NCBI RefSeq assembly: GCF_003426815.1
Contig: NZ_QKYK01000016.1
Location: forward strand, 54,329-118,328
DNA: 64,000 nt
Origin: Desertimonas flava
GTDB taxonomy: Bacteria; Actinomycetota; Acidimicrobiia; Acidimicrobiales; Ilumatobacteraceae
Reading direction: 5' to 3'
Every line of letters begins with the position of its first letter. Position 1 is the stretch's first letter. This document shows positions 35,424 to 43,439 of the stretch, one piece after another. The notes below the pieces were generated by a model. The model ran no database searches, was not told the DNA's origin, and was given only the letters and a program-made list of their open reading frames with translations. The position numbers were made by a program, and so were the translations under genes.

Positions 35424-37979
35424 TCAATCCCCGGCGATGGCGGCGAGGATGTCGGTGCGGGCCGCACGACGGGCGGGCCGGACGGCGGCGGCGAGGCCGG
35501 CGGCGGCGGCGAGACCGAGGACGACGGCCAGCGGGGCGACGGGGAGGGCGAACGTGCCGAAGCCTTCCGACTCCTTCATGGCCCGCATCAGGCCCCACCC
35601 GAGGAAGGCGCCGAGGCCGACGCCTCCGACGGTGCCGAACACGGCGATGATGATCGACTCCCACCGGACCGACGATCGCATCTGCGACCGGTCCTGGCCG
35701 ACGGCCCTGAGCAGTCCGAGCTCGCGGGTGCGGTCGAAGATCGACAGCGACAGCGTGTTGCCGATTCCCAGGAGGGCGATGAGCACGGCGACGCCCAGCA
35801 TGCCGTAGACGAAGAACAGCATGCCGTCGACCTCCTCGCTCACCGTGTCCTTGTACTCGGCCTCGTTCATCGGCTCGGGCGCACCGAACGACTGCGTGAC
35901 CTGGTGCACGGCCGCCTGGCCGGCGACCGGATCGGTCCCCTCGGCGAGGTCGACGAGGATGACCGTGAGGCTCGACTGGGCGAGGTGGCTCGTCATCGAC
36001 TCGGTCGTCACGAGCAGGTCGCCGAACGTCATGCGGTCCTGGTAGATCGCCGTCACCGTCATCGGCGTGGACGTCCCGTCGGCCCACGACATCGTGATCG
36101 TGTCGCCGAGGGTGACCTCGTGCTCGTCGGCGTAGTGCTGGCTGATCGCCAGGTCGTCGTCGGCGAACCCGGTGAAGGTGCCGGCGGAGACGTCGACGTC
36201 GAACACGCTGCCGAGGGCCTCGACGTCGGTGCCGGCGACCTCGACGGTGTCGTCGCCGATCAGCGCAGGGCCATAGGCGGTACCGACGGCCGACGACACC
36301 TCGCGAAGCTCACCGATCGCCGCCGGCAGCTGCGGGCTGAGCAGCGATCCGCTGAAGCCGTCGGGGATGATCACGAGGTCGCCGGCGAAGTTGTCCTTGA
36401 TCGTGTCGTTGATCGATGCCTTGATCGAGGCGCCGAACGTGGTGAACAGGCCGACGACCGCGGTGCCGACCATCAACGCCGAGGCGCTGGCGGCGGTGCG
36501 GCGCGGGTTGCGCATGGCGTTGCGTCGGGCGATGCGCCCGGTGACGCCACGGGTGGTGGCGGGGACCATGCCGAGGACGGCGGCGGCCGGACGAGCGACG
36601 ACCGGGCCCAGCACGACGGCGCCGACGACGAGGATCAGGGCCCCGATCCCGGCCCGGGAGAGGGCGTCACGGCCGGCCGACGGGGCCGTCACGAGCCAGG
36701 CACAGCCGGCGCCGGCGAGCAGCACGCCGACGACGGCGCGGACCTTCGAGGAGCCGGAGCGGTCGATCGCCACGTCGCGGAGCGCGGCGAGCGGGGCGAC
36801 GCGGGATGCCCGGATGGCTGGGCCGAGGCTGGCAACGAGCGTCGTGCCGACGCCGACGACGACCGATGCGATCACGGCCCCGGATCCGATGACCAGATCG
36901 GCATCGGGCATGTCGAGGCTCGATTCCATCATCGTCTGCAGCAGCGTGGCGATGCCGAGACCGGCGGCGAAGCCGATCGCCGTGGCGAGCACGCCGACGA
37001 GCAGGGCCTCGACGGCGACGCCGGCGACGACCTGACGCCGCGAGGCGCCGATCGCCCGCATCAGTGCCGACTCCCTCGTGCGCTGGGCGACGAGGATCGT
37101 GAACGTGTTGTGGATGCTGAAGGCGGCGACGACGATCGAGATCCCGGCGAAGGCCAGGAGCATGGTCTTGAACATGCCGAGGAACGCCGAGTCGATGTCG
37201 TCTTCCTGCTCAGCGGTGAGCTCGTTGCCGGTGAGGGTCTCGAGCCCGCCGGGAAGGTCGCCGGCGATGCGGGCTTCCAGGTCGGCGGCGCTCACACCAT
37301 CGGCCGCGTGAACGAGGATCGACGAGACCGCCGTCTCGTCACCGGTGAAGAGACGCTGTGCCGCGCCGAGTTCGAACGCCGTGAACGTCGTGCCACCGAG
37401 CGACTGGCCGGTGGCGAACTCGGCGAGACCGACGATCGTCACCGGCACTCGGTCAGGTGTCAGCACGGTGGTCGTGTCACCGATGGCGAGATCGCCGTCA
37501 TCGGCCGTCGAGCGGTCGATCACCACCTCGAGTGGGGCGTCGGGGTCGCTGACGGGCTGTGGCGCACGGCCCTCGACGAGCTCCATCGAGCTGAGGTCGG
37601 GGTCGTCGATCCAGTTGGTGGCGATGGTCGGGGGTCCGTCGCCGCCGACCGGATCGCCGTCGGCCCCGATGATCTGGCCGATGCCGTTGACCTCCGGAGC
37701 CACCGAGGCGACGCCGTCGACGGCCGCGATCTGATCGATCACGCGCTCGTCGACGAGGCCGGTCACCCGGTCCTCGGCGCCGCCGATACGAGTGGCGTTG
37801 CGGACGACGACGTCGGTGCCGTCGTTGGCGGTGGTGAAGGCGTCGGAGAAGCCGGCCTTGGTCGTGTCGCCGAGCACCATCGTGGCGGCGAGGAAAGCGA
37901 CGCCGAGGAACACGGCCGTCGTCGTGGCGAGGAGCCGGCGCTTGCGGCTCCAGAGGGATTTGAGGATGGTTCGCAACAT
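35424..37979 (-). CDS. ABC transporter permease, FtsX/MacB-like (two FtsX domains)
   Basis: 851 residues. An N-terminal span (LLATTTAVFLGVAFLAATMVL) precedes a large extracytoplasmic domain. FtsX domains lie at about 270-400 (FAGISIVVAAFSIHNTFTILVAQRTRE over its first helix) and at the C-terminus (GVAVLIALLGIGNTLSLSIFDRTRELG over several helices). The architecture matches actinobacterial lipoprotein- or antimicrobial-type exporters. The ATPase is encoded just upstream across a 135-base gap that holds a palindrome. Confidence 0.9.
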   Translation of the reverse strand: MLRTILKSLWSRKRRLLATTTAVFLGVAFLAATMVLGDTTKAGFSDAFTTANDGTDVVVRNATRIGGAEDRVTGLVDERVIDQIAAVDGVASVAPEVNGIGQIIGADGDPVGGDGPPTIATNWIDDPDLSSMELVEGRAPQPVSDPDAPLEVVIDRSTADDGDLAIGDTTTVLTPDRVPVTIVGLAEFATGQSLGGTTFTAFELGAAQRLFTGDETAVSSILVHAADGVSAADLEARIAGDLPGGLETLTGNELTAEQEDDIDSAFLGMFKTMLLAFAGISIVVAAFSIHNTFTILVAQRTRESALMRAIGASRRQVVAGVAVEALLVGVLATAIGFAAGLGIATLLQTMMESSLDMPDADLVIGSGAVIASVVVGVGTTLVASLGPAIRASRVAPLAALRDVAIDRSGSSKVRAVVGVLLAGAGCAWLVTAPSAGRDALSRAGIGALILVVGAVVLGPVVARPAAAVLGMVPATTRGVTGRIARRNAMRNPRRTAASASALMVGTAVVGLFTTFGASIKASINDTIKDNFAGDLVIIPDGFSGSLLSPQLPAAIGELREVSSAVGTAYGPALIGDDTVEVAGTDVEALGSVFDVDVSAGTFTGFADDDLAISQHYADEHEVTLGDTITMSWADGTSTPMTVTAIYQDRMTFGDLLVTTESMTSHLAQSSLTVILVDLAEGTDPVAGQAAVHQVTQSFGAPEPMNEAEYKDTVSEEVDGMLFFVYGMLGVAVLIALLGIGNTLSLSIFDRTRELGLLRAVGQDRSQMRSSVRWESIIIAVFGTVGGVGLGAFLGWGLMRAMKESEGFGTFALPVAPLAVVLGLAAAAGLAAAVRPARRAARTDILAAIAGD

Positions 37980-38050
37980 GGGGATTTCCTTACTGGCGAG
38001 TTGTCTGGAGCTCAGCGAGCGCAGCGAGCGTCCCGGAGTTCGAGCGGATA

Positions 38051-38078
38051 GGACGGCGGAGCGCTAGCGGAGCCGTCC
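38051..38078. repeat. Intergenic palindrome between ATPase and permease genes
   Basis: GGACGGC at 38051-38057 pairs with GCCGTCC at 38072-38078, enclosing the 8-bp palindrome CGCTAGCG (38062-38069). It lies in the 135-base gap between ABC ATPase and permease and could attenuate or stabilise the operon transcript. Confidence 0.45.
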
Positions 38079-38086
38079 GGCGCGCC

Positions 38087-38108
38087 GGCCTGCGTGGCCG
38101 GGGAACGC
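38087..38108 (-). repeat. 22-bp repeat copy 1, inverted relative to copies 2 and 3
   Basis: This segment is the exact reverse complement of 39030-39051 (core TTCCCCGGCCACGCAGG). A third copy, identical over 17 bases then diverged, is at 39326-39342. Copies 1 and 2 bracket the ABC ATPase gene as an inverted pair; copies 2 and 3 bracket the 67-bp tandem repeats as a direct pair. Confidence 0.7.
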
Positions 38109-38114
38109 AGAGAG

Positions 38115-38957
38115 TTAGAAACTCTTCATGCGGTCGAGGACCGCGGCGGGTGAGGGACGGTTGAGCGAGTCGACGATGCGGCCGTCGGCGAGGAAGACGA
38201 CGTCGTCGGCGTAGCTGGCGGCGACGGGGTCGTGGGTGACCATGACGATGGTCTGACCGAGGCCGTCGACGGCGTAGCGCATGAACGTCAGGATCTCGTT
38301 GCCGGTCCGGCTGTCGAGGTTGCCGGTGGGCTCGTCGGCGAAGATCAAGTCCGGCTTCGAGGCGAGCGCACGGGCGACGGCGACGCGTTGCTGCTGGCCG
38401 CCGGACAGCTCGCTCGGACGGTGCCGGAGCCGCTTCGAGAGGCCGACGGTGTCGATGACCGTGGCGAGCCATTGCTTGTCGGGCTTGGTCCCGGCGAGCG
38501 TCATGGGCAGGAGGATGTTCTCCTGGGCGCTCAGCGTGGGCAGCAGGTTGAACGCCTGGAACACGAACCCGATCCGCTCGCGACGCACGCGGGTGAGCTG
38601 GCGATCATTGAGCGCACCGAGATCGATGTCGCCCTCGGGTGTGTGGAGCAGGGCCTGGCCCGACGTCAGCGAGTCGAGCCCGGCAAGGCAGTGCATCAGC
38701 GTGCTCTTGCCCGAGCCCGACGGGCCCATGATCGCCGTGAACCGGGCGACGGGGAATCCGATCGACACGTCGTCGAGCGCCCGTACCTGCGTGTCGGCGC
38801 CACCCTTGCCGTAGATCTTGGTGGCGTTGACGGCTCGCGCGGCGAGCGGGGCCGGCTCGGCCCAGTGCGGCATGCGGTCGGCGCCGTGCGCGGAGGCGGG
38901 CGGCGGAGGCGGGACGGCGGAACGGGGGGCGGAGGTGGTGTGCATACCTCCGAGCAT
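38115..38957 (-). CDS. ABC transporter ATP-binding protein, MacB/LolD-like
   Basis: 280 residues. Walker A is [12 protein letters not shown], the Q-loop region [19 protein letters not shown], the signature [15 protein letters not shown] and Walker [14 protein letters not shown], as in MacB/LolD ATPases. The Pro/Ala-rich first 40 residues are not conserved; ATG 38945 is a second possible start. It partners the FtsX-like permease downstream, and a two-component system follows, a layout common for antimicrobial-peptide or envelope-stress exporters. Confidence 0.92.
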   Translation of the reverse strand: MLGGMHTTSAPRSAVPPPPPASAHGADRMPHWAEPAPLAARAVNATKIYGKGGADTQVRALDDVSIGFPVARFTAIMGPSGSGKSTLMHCLAGLDSLTSGQALLHTPEGDIDLGALNDRQLTRVRRERIGFVFQAFNLLPTLSAQENILLPMTLAGTKPDKQWLATVIDTVGLSKRLRHRPSELSGGQQQRVAVARALASKPDLIFADEPTGNLDSRTGNEILTFMRYAVDGLGQTIVMVTHDPVAASYADDVVFLADGRIVDSLNRPSPAAVLDRMKSF

Positions 38958-39043
38958 GAAGATCGCCGGCCGTCACCTCACTGGAGTACTCAGGTGTCTC
39001 TGCGGTAGGGACTCCCCCACCTCACTGCAGCGTTCCCCGGCCA

Positions 39044-39306
39044 CGCAGGCCGCGTGAACGGCTCAGTCGGAGCAAGCTCCTCCATCGCCTTCACACCTCG
39101 AACCGACGCACGCAGGCCGCGTGAACGGCTCAGTCGGGGCAAGCTCCTCCATCGCCTTCACACCTCGAACCGACGCACGCAGGCCGCGCGCACGGCTCAG
39201 TCGGAGCAAAGCTCCTCCATCGCCTTCACCGCCCGAACCGACGCACGCAGGCCGCGCGCACGGCTCAGTCGGAGCAAGCTCCTCCATCGCCTTCACCGCC
39301 CGAACC
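39044..39306. repeat. Four tandem 67-bp imperfect repeats
   Basis: Units begin with CGCAGGCCGCG at 39044, 39111, 39178 and 39246 (period 67, 67, 68). Each continues through CGGCTCAGTCGG, GCAAGCTCCTCCATCGCCTTCA (quoted in part: CTCCTCCATCGCC) and CGAACCGACGCA. Units 1-2 and 3-4 form two slightly different pairs (GTGAACGG and CACACCTCG versus CGCACGG and CACCGCCCG). The patch fills most of the 399-base gap between the ABC ATPase start and the nagA stop; no gene is evident there. Confidence 0.9.
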
Positions 39307-39356
39307 AAGGACACCACTCTCCGGTGCGTTCCCCGGCCACGCGGACCGCGTGAACG

Positions 39357-40538
39357 TCAGCCGTCGAGGGTGCCGGCGACGAGGCGACCGCCGGCGATGA
39401 CGGCGCGGACCTGCCAGTCGGGGTCGAGCACCACGACATCGGCGCGCAGGCCCGGGCGGAGGGCCCCGGTCTCCGCGGCGAGGCCGAGCACGCGCGCGGG
39501 CGTGGTGGAGGCCGCGGCGCTCGCCGTGACGAGCGGGACGCCGAGGCCGACCAGTCGGCGGAACGCCGCGTCCATCGTGAGCACGCTGCCGGCGAGCGAG
39601 CCGGGGTGGGCGTCGTCGGTGACGAGACGGGCGGCCCCGTCGCGGACCTCGACATCGAGGCCGCCGAGGGCGTAGCGGCCGTCGGGCCGCCCGGCCGCGG
39701 CGATGGCATCGGTGATGAGCGCGACCCCCTCGGCGCCCTTCGTTCGGGTCACCACACCGAGGAAGGCGTCGTGGAGGTGGTGCCCGTCGGCGATCAGTTC
39801 GCAGACCAGCTCCGGCGCGTCGAGCGACGCGCCGATCGGTCCAGGGGCGCGATGCAGGAACGGCGGCATGGCGTTGCCGAGGTGCGTCGCCACCGTGGCG
39901 CCGGCGGCGATCGCCCGGCGCGCCTCGTCGAACGAGGCGTCGGTGTGGCCGATCGCGGCGACGCCGCCGGCGGCGACGACCGCGGCGACGAGATCGATCG
40001 CACCGGGCCGTTCCGGCGCGATCGTCATCATGCGGAGCCAGCGGCCGGCTGCGTCGATGAGGCGCGCCCCGGACTCCGGCGTCGGGTCGACGAGGAACGC
40101 CGGGTTCTGCGCGCCGCAGCGGCTGGCGGCGAGGAACGGACCCTCGTAGTGGATGCCGGCGACACACGGCCGTCCCCCGGTGCCATCCGCACCGCCGGCG
40201 TCCAGCCAGGCGGCGAGCCGCGCGGCCGAGTCGGCCAGCTCGTCGACGGGAGCGGTGACGAAGCTGGCGAGGATGGTGGTGGTGCCGTGGCCGCGGTGGA
40301 ACGCGGCGGCCCCGGTGACGGCATCGGGGTCGCCGGTGGTCATGCTGTGCCCACCCCCGCCGTGCACGTGGATGTCGACGAAGCCGGGGACGAGCGTGCA
40401 GCCGTCGAGCACCCGGACGCCGCGATCCGCCGGGGCGACGGTGTCGATGCGTCCGCCGGTGATCGTGACCGCGCCGGCGGAGAGGACGCCGTCGGGAGTC
40501 ACGACCCGGTCGGCGGCCAGCACGAGCGAGTCGGTCAT
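39357..40538 (-). CDS. nagA: N-acetylglucosamine-6-phosphate deacetylase NagA
   Basis: 393 residues. Amidohydrolase metal site: H57 and H59 (DIHVHGGGGHS), E132 (HYEGPFLA), H198 (GHTDASF), H219 (HLGNAMPP) and catalytic D277 (LITDAIAAAG). It removes the acetyl group from GlcNAc-6-P to give glucosamine-6-P. Third gene of an amino-sugar operon; its ATG overlaps the ROK-kinase stop by 4 bases. The open frame upstream of ATG 40538 is a shadow of the kinase gene. Confidence 0.93.
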   Translation of the reverse strand: MTDSLVLAADRVVTPDGVLSAGAVTITGGRIDTVAPADRGVRVLDGCTLVPGFVDIHVHGGGGHSMTTGDPDAVTGAAAFHRGHGTTTILASFVTAPVDELADSAARLAAWLDAGGADGTGGRPCVAGIHYEGPFLAASRCGAQNPAFLVDPTPESGARLIDAAGRWLRMMTIAPERPGAIDLVAAVVAAGGVAAIGHTDASFDEARRAIAAGATVATHLGNAMPPFLHRAPGPIGASLDAPELVCELIADGHHLHDAFLGVVTRTKGAEGVALITDAIAAAGRPDGRYALGGLDVEVRDGAARLVTDDAHPGSLAGSVLTMDAAFRRLVGLGVPLVTASAAASTTPARVLGLAAETGALRPGLRADVVVLDPDWQVRAVIAGGRLVAGTLDG

Positions 40539-41521
40539 GACGTGATCCCGGTGCGCTGGACCTCCGGGTCGGGCAGGTCGGCCGCGGCGAGCGCGTCGAG
40601 GACGGCGTCGATGCCGAGTGCCGGCCGGGCGAGGTCGGCCGCGGCCAGCGCTGCTCCGGCGAGGCCCGCGCGGTCGGCGAACCGGCCGGTGCGCAGCGGC
40701 GGAGCGGGCCGCCAGCCGAGCCGTTGCCCGATCGCCGCGTGGAGGGGATCGAGCAGCGCGGCACCGGCCCGGCTGATGCCACCGCCGAGGACCACCACTT
40801 CGGGGTCGGCCAGCGCCACGGCGGCGCTGAGCACGTCGGCGAGCGCATCGACGGCTTCGGTCCACACCGTGGCGGCGATGGCGTCACCCGCCGTGGCCAG
40901 GGCGACGACATCGGCGGCCGTGGCCGTCGTGTCCCCCGACCGCCGCTGGTAGCGCTCGGCGACGGCGCGTGCGGAGGACACCTGCTCGAGTGTCACGGAC
41001 CGTCCGCTGTCGGGGTCGGCGACGGCGACCTGTCCCACCTCACCGGCGCGCGCCGTCGCTCCGTCCACCACGTCGCCGTGGATCAACGTCGTCGCCGCGA
41101 TCCCGGTGCCGATGACGACGACGAGCGCGCTCTGGGCGCCCGCCGCGGCGCCCGCCCGAGCCTCGGCGCGGGCCGCCGAGCGCACGTCGTGACGCACACC
41201 CACGGGGAAGGGAACGTCCGAGAGCCGGGCGGCCAGCGGGAGGTCCTGCCAGCCGAACGTGACCGACCAGCGCACCACGCCGGCCGCCTCGTCGACCAGT
41301 CCGGGGATGGCCACGGCGGCGGCGACCACGTCGGCGCCGGCCCCGGCGGCTGCGGCGTTCGCCTCGCCGATCACGTCGGCGATCTCGGCGAGCACCGCGG
41401 GCACGCCGCGCTCACGGCCCGTGGGCCGGACGGCCACGTGGAGGAGCGAGTCGGCGCCCAACACTCCCGACTTGATCATGGTGCCGCCGACGTCGACGGC
41501 GATGACCGCCCGATCAGTCAC
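40535..41521 (-). CDS. ROK-family sugar kinase
   Basis: 328 residues. The ATP-binding AVDVGGTMIKSGVL opens the protein; VVVIGTGIAATTLIHG and AGEVGQVAV follow, and VVVLGGGISRAG lies near the end. The Cys-rich zinc motif of many ROK kinases (CxCGxxGC) is absent. With NagA and an SIS isomerase in the same operon, an N-acetyl-amino-sugar kinase is the likely role, supplying the substrate for NagA. GTG 41521 overlaps the SIS stop as GTGA. Confidence 0.85.
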   Translation of the reverse strand: MTDRAVIAVDVGGTMIKSGVLGADSLLHVAVRPTGRERGVPAVLAEIADVIGEANAAAAGAGADVVAAAVAIPGLVDEAAGVVRWSVTFGWQDLPLAARLSDVPFPVGVRHDVRSAARAEARAGAAAGAQSALVVVIGTGIAATTLIHGDVVDGATARAGEVGQVAVADPDSGRSVTLEQVSSARAVAERYQRRSGDTTATAADVVALATAGDAIAATVWTEAVDALADVLSAAVALADPEVVVLGGGISRAGAALLDPLHAAIGQRLGWRPAPPLRTGRFADRAGLAGAALAAADLARPALGIDAVLDALAAADLPDPEVQRTGITS

Positions 41522-42429
41522 TGGTCGAGAACGACACTGAACGTGAGCGATCGGGGGTGATCGGGGTCACGGCCGTTGGCCGCGGCGAGGGCGACCGCCA
41601 GTCGTTGGGCGCGCAGCAGGTCGACCATCGGGTCGAGATCGCTCGTGACGAGAGTCGCCCCGGTCCCCTCGACCGCAACCGCCAAGCCGGTGGGCACCGC
41701 TCCGAACACCCACACCACGGTACCGGGCCCGCTGACGCTGATCGGACCATGGCGGTACTCCATCGCCGGGTAGGACTCGGTCCATGCGCCCGCCGCCTCG
41801 CGACACTTGAGCGCCGCCTCGTCGGCGATGCCTGCGGCCCAGTCGAGCCCGACGAACGTGAACTGGTGATGCGTCGGCGGACCCACGGGGATCGGCTCGA
41901 CCAGCACGGCGTCGGCCGCATCGGGGAGGGCGCTCAGGTCGTCGCCGAGGTCGGCGCGCAGGACGGCGAGCGCCGTCGTCGGGAACACGGTCTGCACCAC
42001 GGATTCCTCCGCCGCCATCGGCAGGGCGATGACGTGACGCCCGAGGCGCCCGGCCTCGGAGGCAGGATCGACGGTGATGACGGTGGTGGGGACCTGCGGA
42101 TCGAGACGACGCAGGACGTCGAGGACTTCGGTCGTGGTGCCCGACCGGGTGATCGCCACCACGTGGTCGTAGCGGCGGTTGTAGCGGAAGTCCGACGCGG
42201 CCACGGCGTCGGTCTCCCCCGCGCCGAGCAGCTCGCGGCGAGCGGCGTACGCCCTCGACATGTAGAGCGAGGTGCCGCAGCCGACGGCGGCGACCCGGGC
42301 GCCGCGTGGCGGCAGGTCGGGCCGGAAGTCGTCGAGACGGGCGAGCGCGGCGCGCCACGCCGACGGTTGGGCGGCGATCTCGCGCTCGACGTGAGTGGTG
42401 GGGCTGGCGGGCGTGGATTCGCTGGACAC
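41518..42429 (-). CDS. SIS-domain sugar isomerase/deaminase (AgaS/GlmS-like)
   Basis: 303 residues with two SIS domains: VAAVGCGTSLYMSRAYAARRELL (sugar-phosphate loop) and VVAITRSGTTTEVLDVLRRL in the first, ALKCREAAGAWTESYPAMEYRHGPIS in the second. These are features of GlmS isomerase halves and AgaS-type deaminases. It probably converts glucosamine-6-P to fructose-6-P with ammonia release. GTG 42429 is chosen because AAGGAG lies 6 bases upstream. First gene of the operon, divergent from a DeoR regulator. Confidence 0.87.
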   Translation of the reverse strand: MSSESTPASPTTHVEREIAAQPSAWRAALARLDDFRPDLPPRGARVAAVGCGTSLYMSRAYAARRELLGAGETDAVAASDFRYNRRYDHVVAITRSGTTTEVLDVLRRLDPQVPTTVITVDPASEAGRLGRHVIALPMAAEESVVQTVFPTTALAVLRADLGDDLSALPDAADAVLVEPIPVGPPTHHQFTFVGLDWAAGIADEAALKCREAAGAWTESYPAMEYRHGPISVSGPGTVVWVFGAVPTGLAVAVEGTGATLVTSDLDPMVDLLRAQRLAVALAAANGRDPDHPRSLTFSVVLDQ

Positions 42430-42439
42430 GGGGACTCCT

Positions 42440-42478
42440 TGACGGTTCGACTTGACGATTCGACGTGACGGTTCGACT
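42440..42478. repeat. Three 13-bp tandem repeats in the SIS-operon leader
   Basis: TGACGGTTCGACT (42440-42452), TGACGATTCGACG (42453-42465) and TGACGGTTCGACT (42466-42478) are contiguous; copies 1 and 3 are identical. On the coding strand they run straight into the ribosome site of the SIS gene. They may be regulator sites or an RNA element. Confidence 0.7.
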
Positions 42479-42489
42479 TGACCGGGCGG

Positions 42490-42537
42490 CTGCAACATCA
42501 TGCGCGGTTCTGTCATTATTATTGCAGATTCGTTCAG
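42490..42537. promoter_or_regulatory. Inverted CTGCAA/TTGCAG pair in divergent promoter region
   Basis: CTGCAA at 42490-42495 and TTGCAG at 42532-42537 flank an AT-rich core (TGTCATTATTATTGC) that probably holds -10 elements for the SIS operon and the DeoR gene. A paired site of this kind suits DeoR-family binding; the assignment is inferred. Confidence 0.4.
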
Positions 42538-42581
42538 CTACCTCGCACGGTGTGACGTCGGCCCGGCTACAGTTCGCCCCG

Positions 42582-43379
42582 ATGCAGCGACCGGAACGCT
42601 GGAACGCCCTGCTCGCCACCGTCGCCGACGAGGGCCGCGTCGACATCGACACCGCCGCCACCCGTCTCGCTGTGTCCCCCGCCACGGTGCGCCGGGATCT
42701 CGACCAGCTGGCCGAACAGCAACTCGTGGTCCGTACTCGCGGCGGTGCCGTGGCCCACAGCGTGTCCTACGAACTGCCGCTGAGGTACAAGCTGTCACGT
42801 CACCGCGACGAGAAGCAGCGCATCGCGACCCTCGCCGCCGAACTCATCGCGCCGGCAAGCGTGGTCGGCGTGAACGGCGGCACCACCACGACGGAGGTCG
42901 CTCGGACGCTGGCGATGCGCGTCGACCCCGGGCCCACGAACGAGCAGGCCGCCGCGACGGCGGGCCTCACCATCGTGACCAACGCCCTCAACATCGCCCA
43001 CGAGCTCGCCGTCCGGCCGCACGTCAAGCTCGTGCTCACCGGTGGCGTGCTGCGCCCGCAGTCCTACGAGCTCGTCGGGCCGCTGGCGTTGCCCGCCCTC
43101 GAGCGCCTGGCCCTCGACGTGGCCGTCCTCGGCGTGGACGGGTTGACCGCGGCCGCCGGAGCGACCACCAACGACGAGACCGAGGCCGCCGTCAGCGAGC
43201 TGATGACGGCACGCGCCCGCACGGTGATCGTCGTTGCCGACGCCAGCAAACTCGGCCGCCGCGTGTTCGCACGGGTCTGCGACGTGGCGAGCATCGACAT
43301 CGTCGTCACCGACCGGACCGCCGATCCGGTCGTCGTCGACGAGCTGCGCGCGGCGGGGGTGGACGTCCAGCTCGCCTGA
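42582..43379 (+). CDS. DeoR/GlpR-family transcriptional regulator
   Basis: 265 residues. The N-terminal HTH is RWNALLATVADEGRVDIDTA, then LAVSPATVRRDLDQLAEQQLVVRTRGGAV spread over the recognition helix and wing. The C-terminal sugar-phosphate sensor domain has VVGVNGGTTTTEVARTL, GPLALPALERL and VIVVADASKLGRR. It likely senses an amino-sugar phosphate and represses the divergent SIS-ROK-NagA operon. ATG 42582 starts the conserved protein; upstream codons in frame lack character. Confidence 0.9.
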   Translation: MQRPERWNALLATVADEGRVDIDTAATRLAVSPATVRRDLDQLAEQQLVVRTRGGAVAHSVSYELPLRYKLSRHRDEKQRIATLAAELIAPASVVGVNGGTTTTEVARTLAMRVDPGPTNEQAAATAGLTIVTNALNIAHELAVRPHVKLVLTGGVLRPQSYELVGPLALPALERLALDVAVLGVDGLTAAAGATTNDETEAAVSELMTARARTVIVVADASKLGRRVFARVCDVASIDIVVTDRTADPVVVDELRAAGVDVQLA

Positions 43380-43390
43380 CGCGAGACGAT

Positions 43391-43438
43391 CGACAACCTA
43401 GGGTTGTCGGACGCCGATCCGACAACCTAAGGTTGTCG
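43391..43438. promoter_or_regulatory. Twin 19-bp palindromic operators
   Basis: CGACAACCTAGGGTTGTCG at 43391-43409 and CGACAACCTAAGGTTGTCG at 43420-43438 differ at one base and start 29 bases apart. Each is a palindrome of GACAACC/GGTTGTC halves. The second ends one base before ATG 43440 and covers the predicted -10. The next gene encodes an HTH protein, so autoregulation is likely. Confidence 0.8.
43404..43433 (+). promoter_or_regulatory. Predicted promoter of HTH-Clp_N gene
   Basis: TTGTCG at 43404-43409 and TAAGGT at 43428-43433, 18 bases apart, fit -35 and -10 elements. The -10 ends 6 bases before ATG 43440, implying a leaderless transcript. Both elements lie within the twin palindromes, so a bound repressor would occlude RNA polymerase. 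Confidence 0.55.
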
Positions 43439-43439
43439 C

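Noticed and set aside
35904..38051. Long open frame on the plus strand opposite the FtsX-like permease gene
   Set aside because: Composition is repetitive Asp/Gly/Arg without motifs, while the minus-strand permease has clear membrane spans and FtsX domains.
39044..39306. CRISPR-like array
   Set aside because: The repeats are contiguous 67-bp units without unique spacers, and no cas gene is present in the window.
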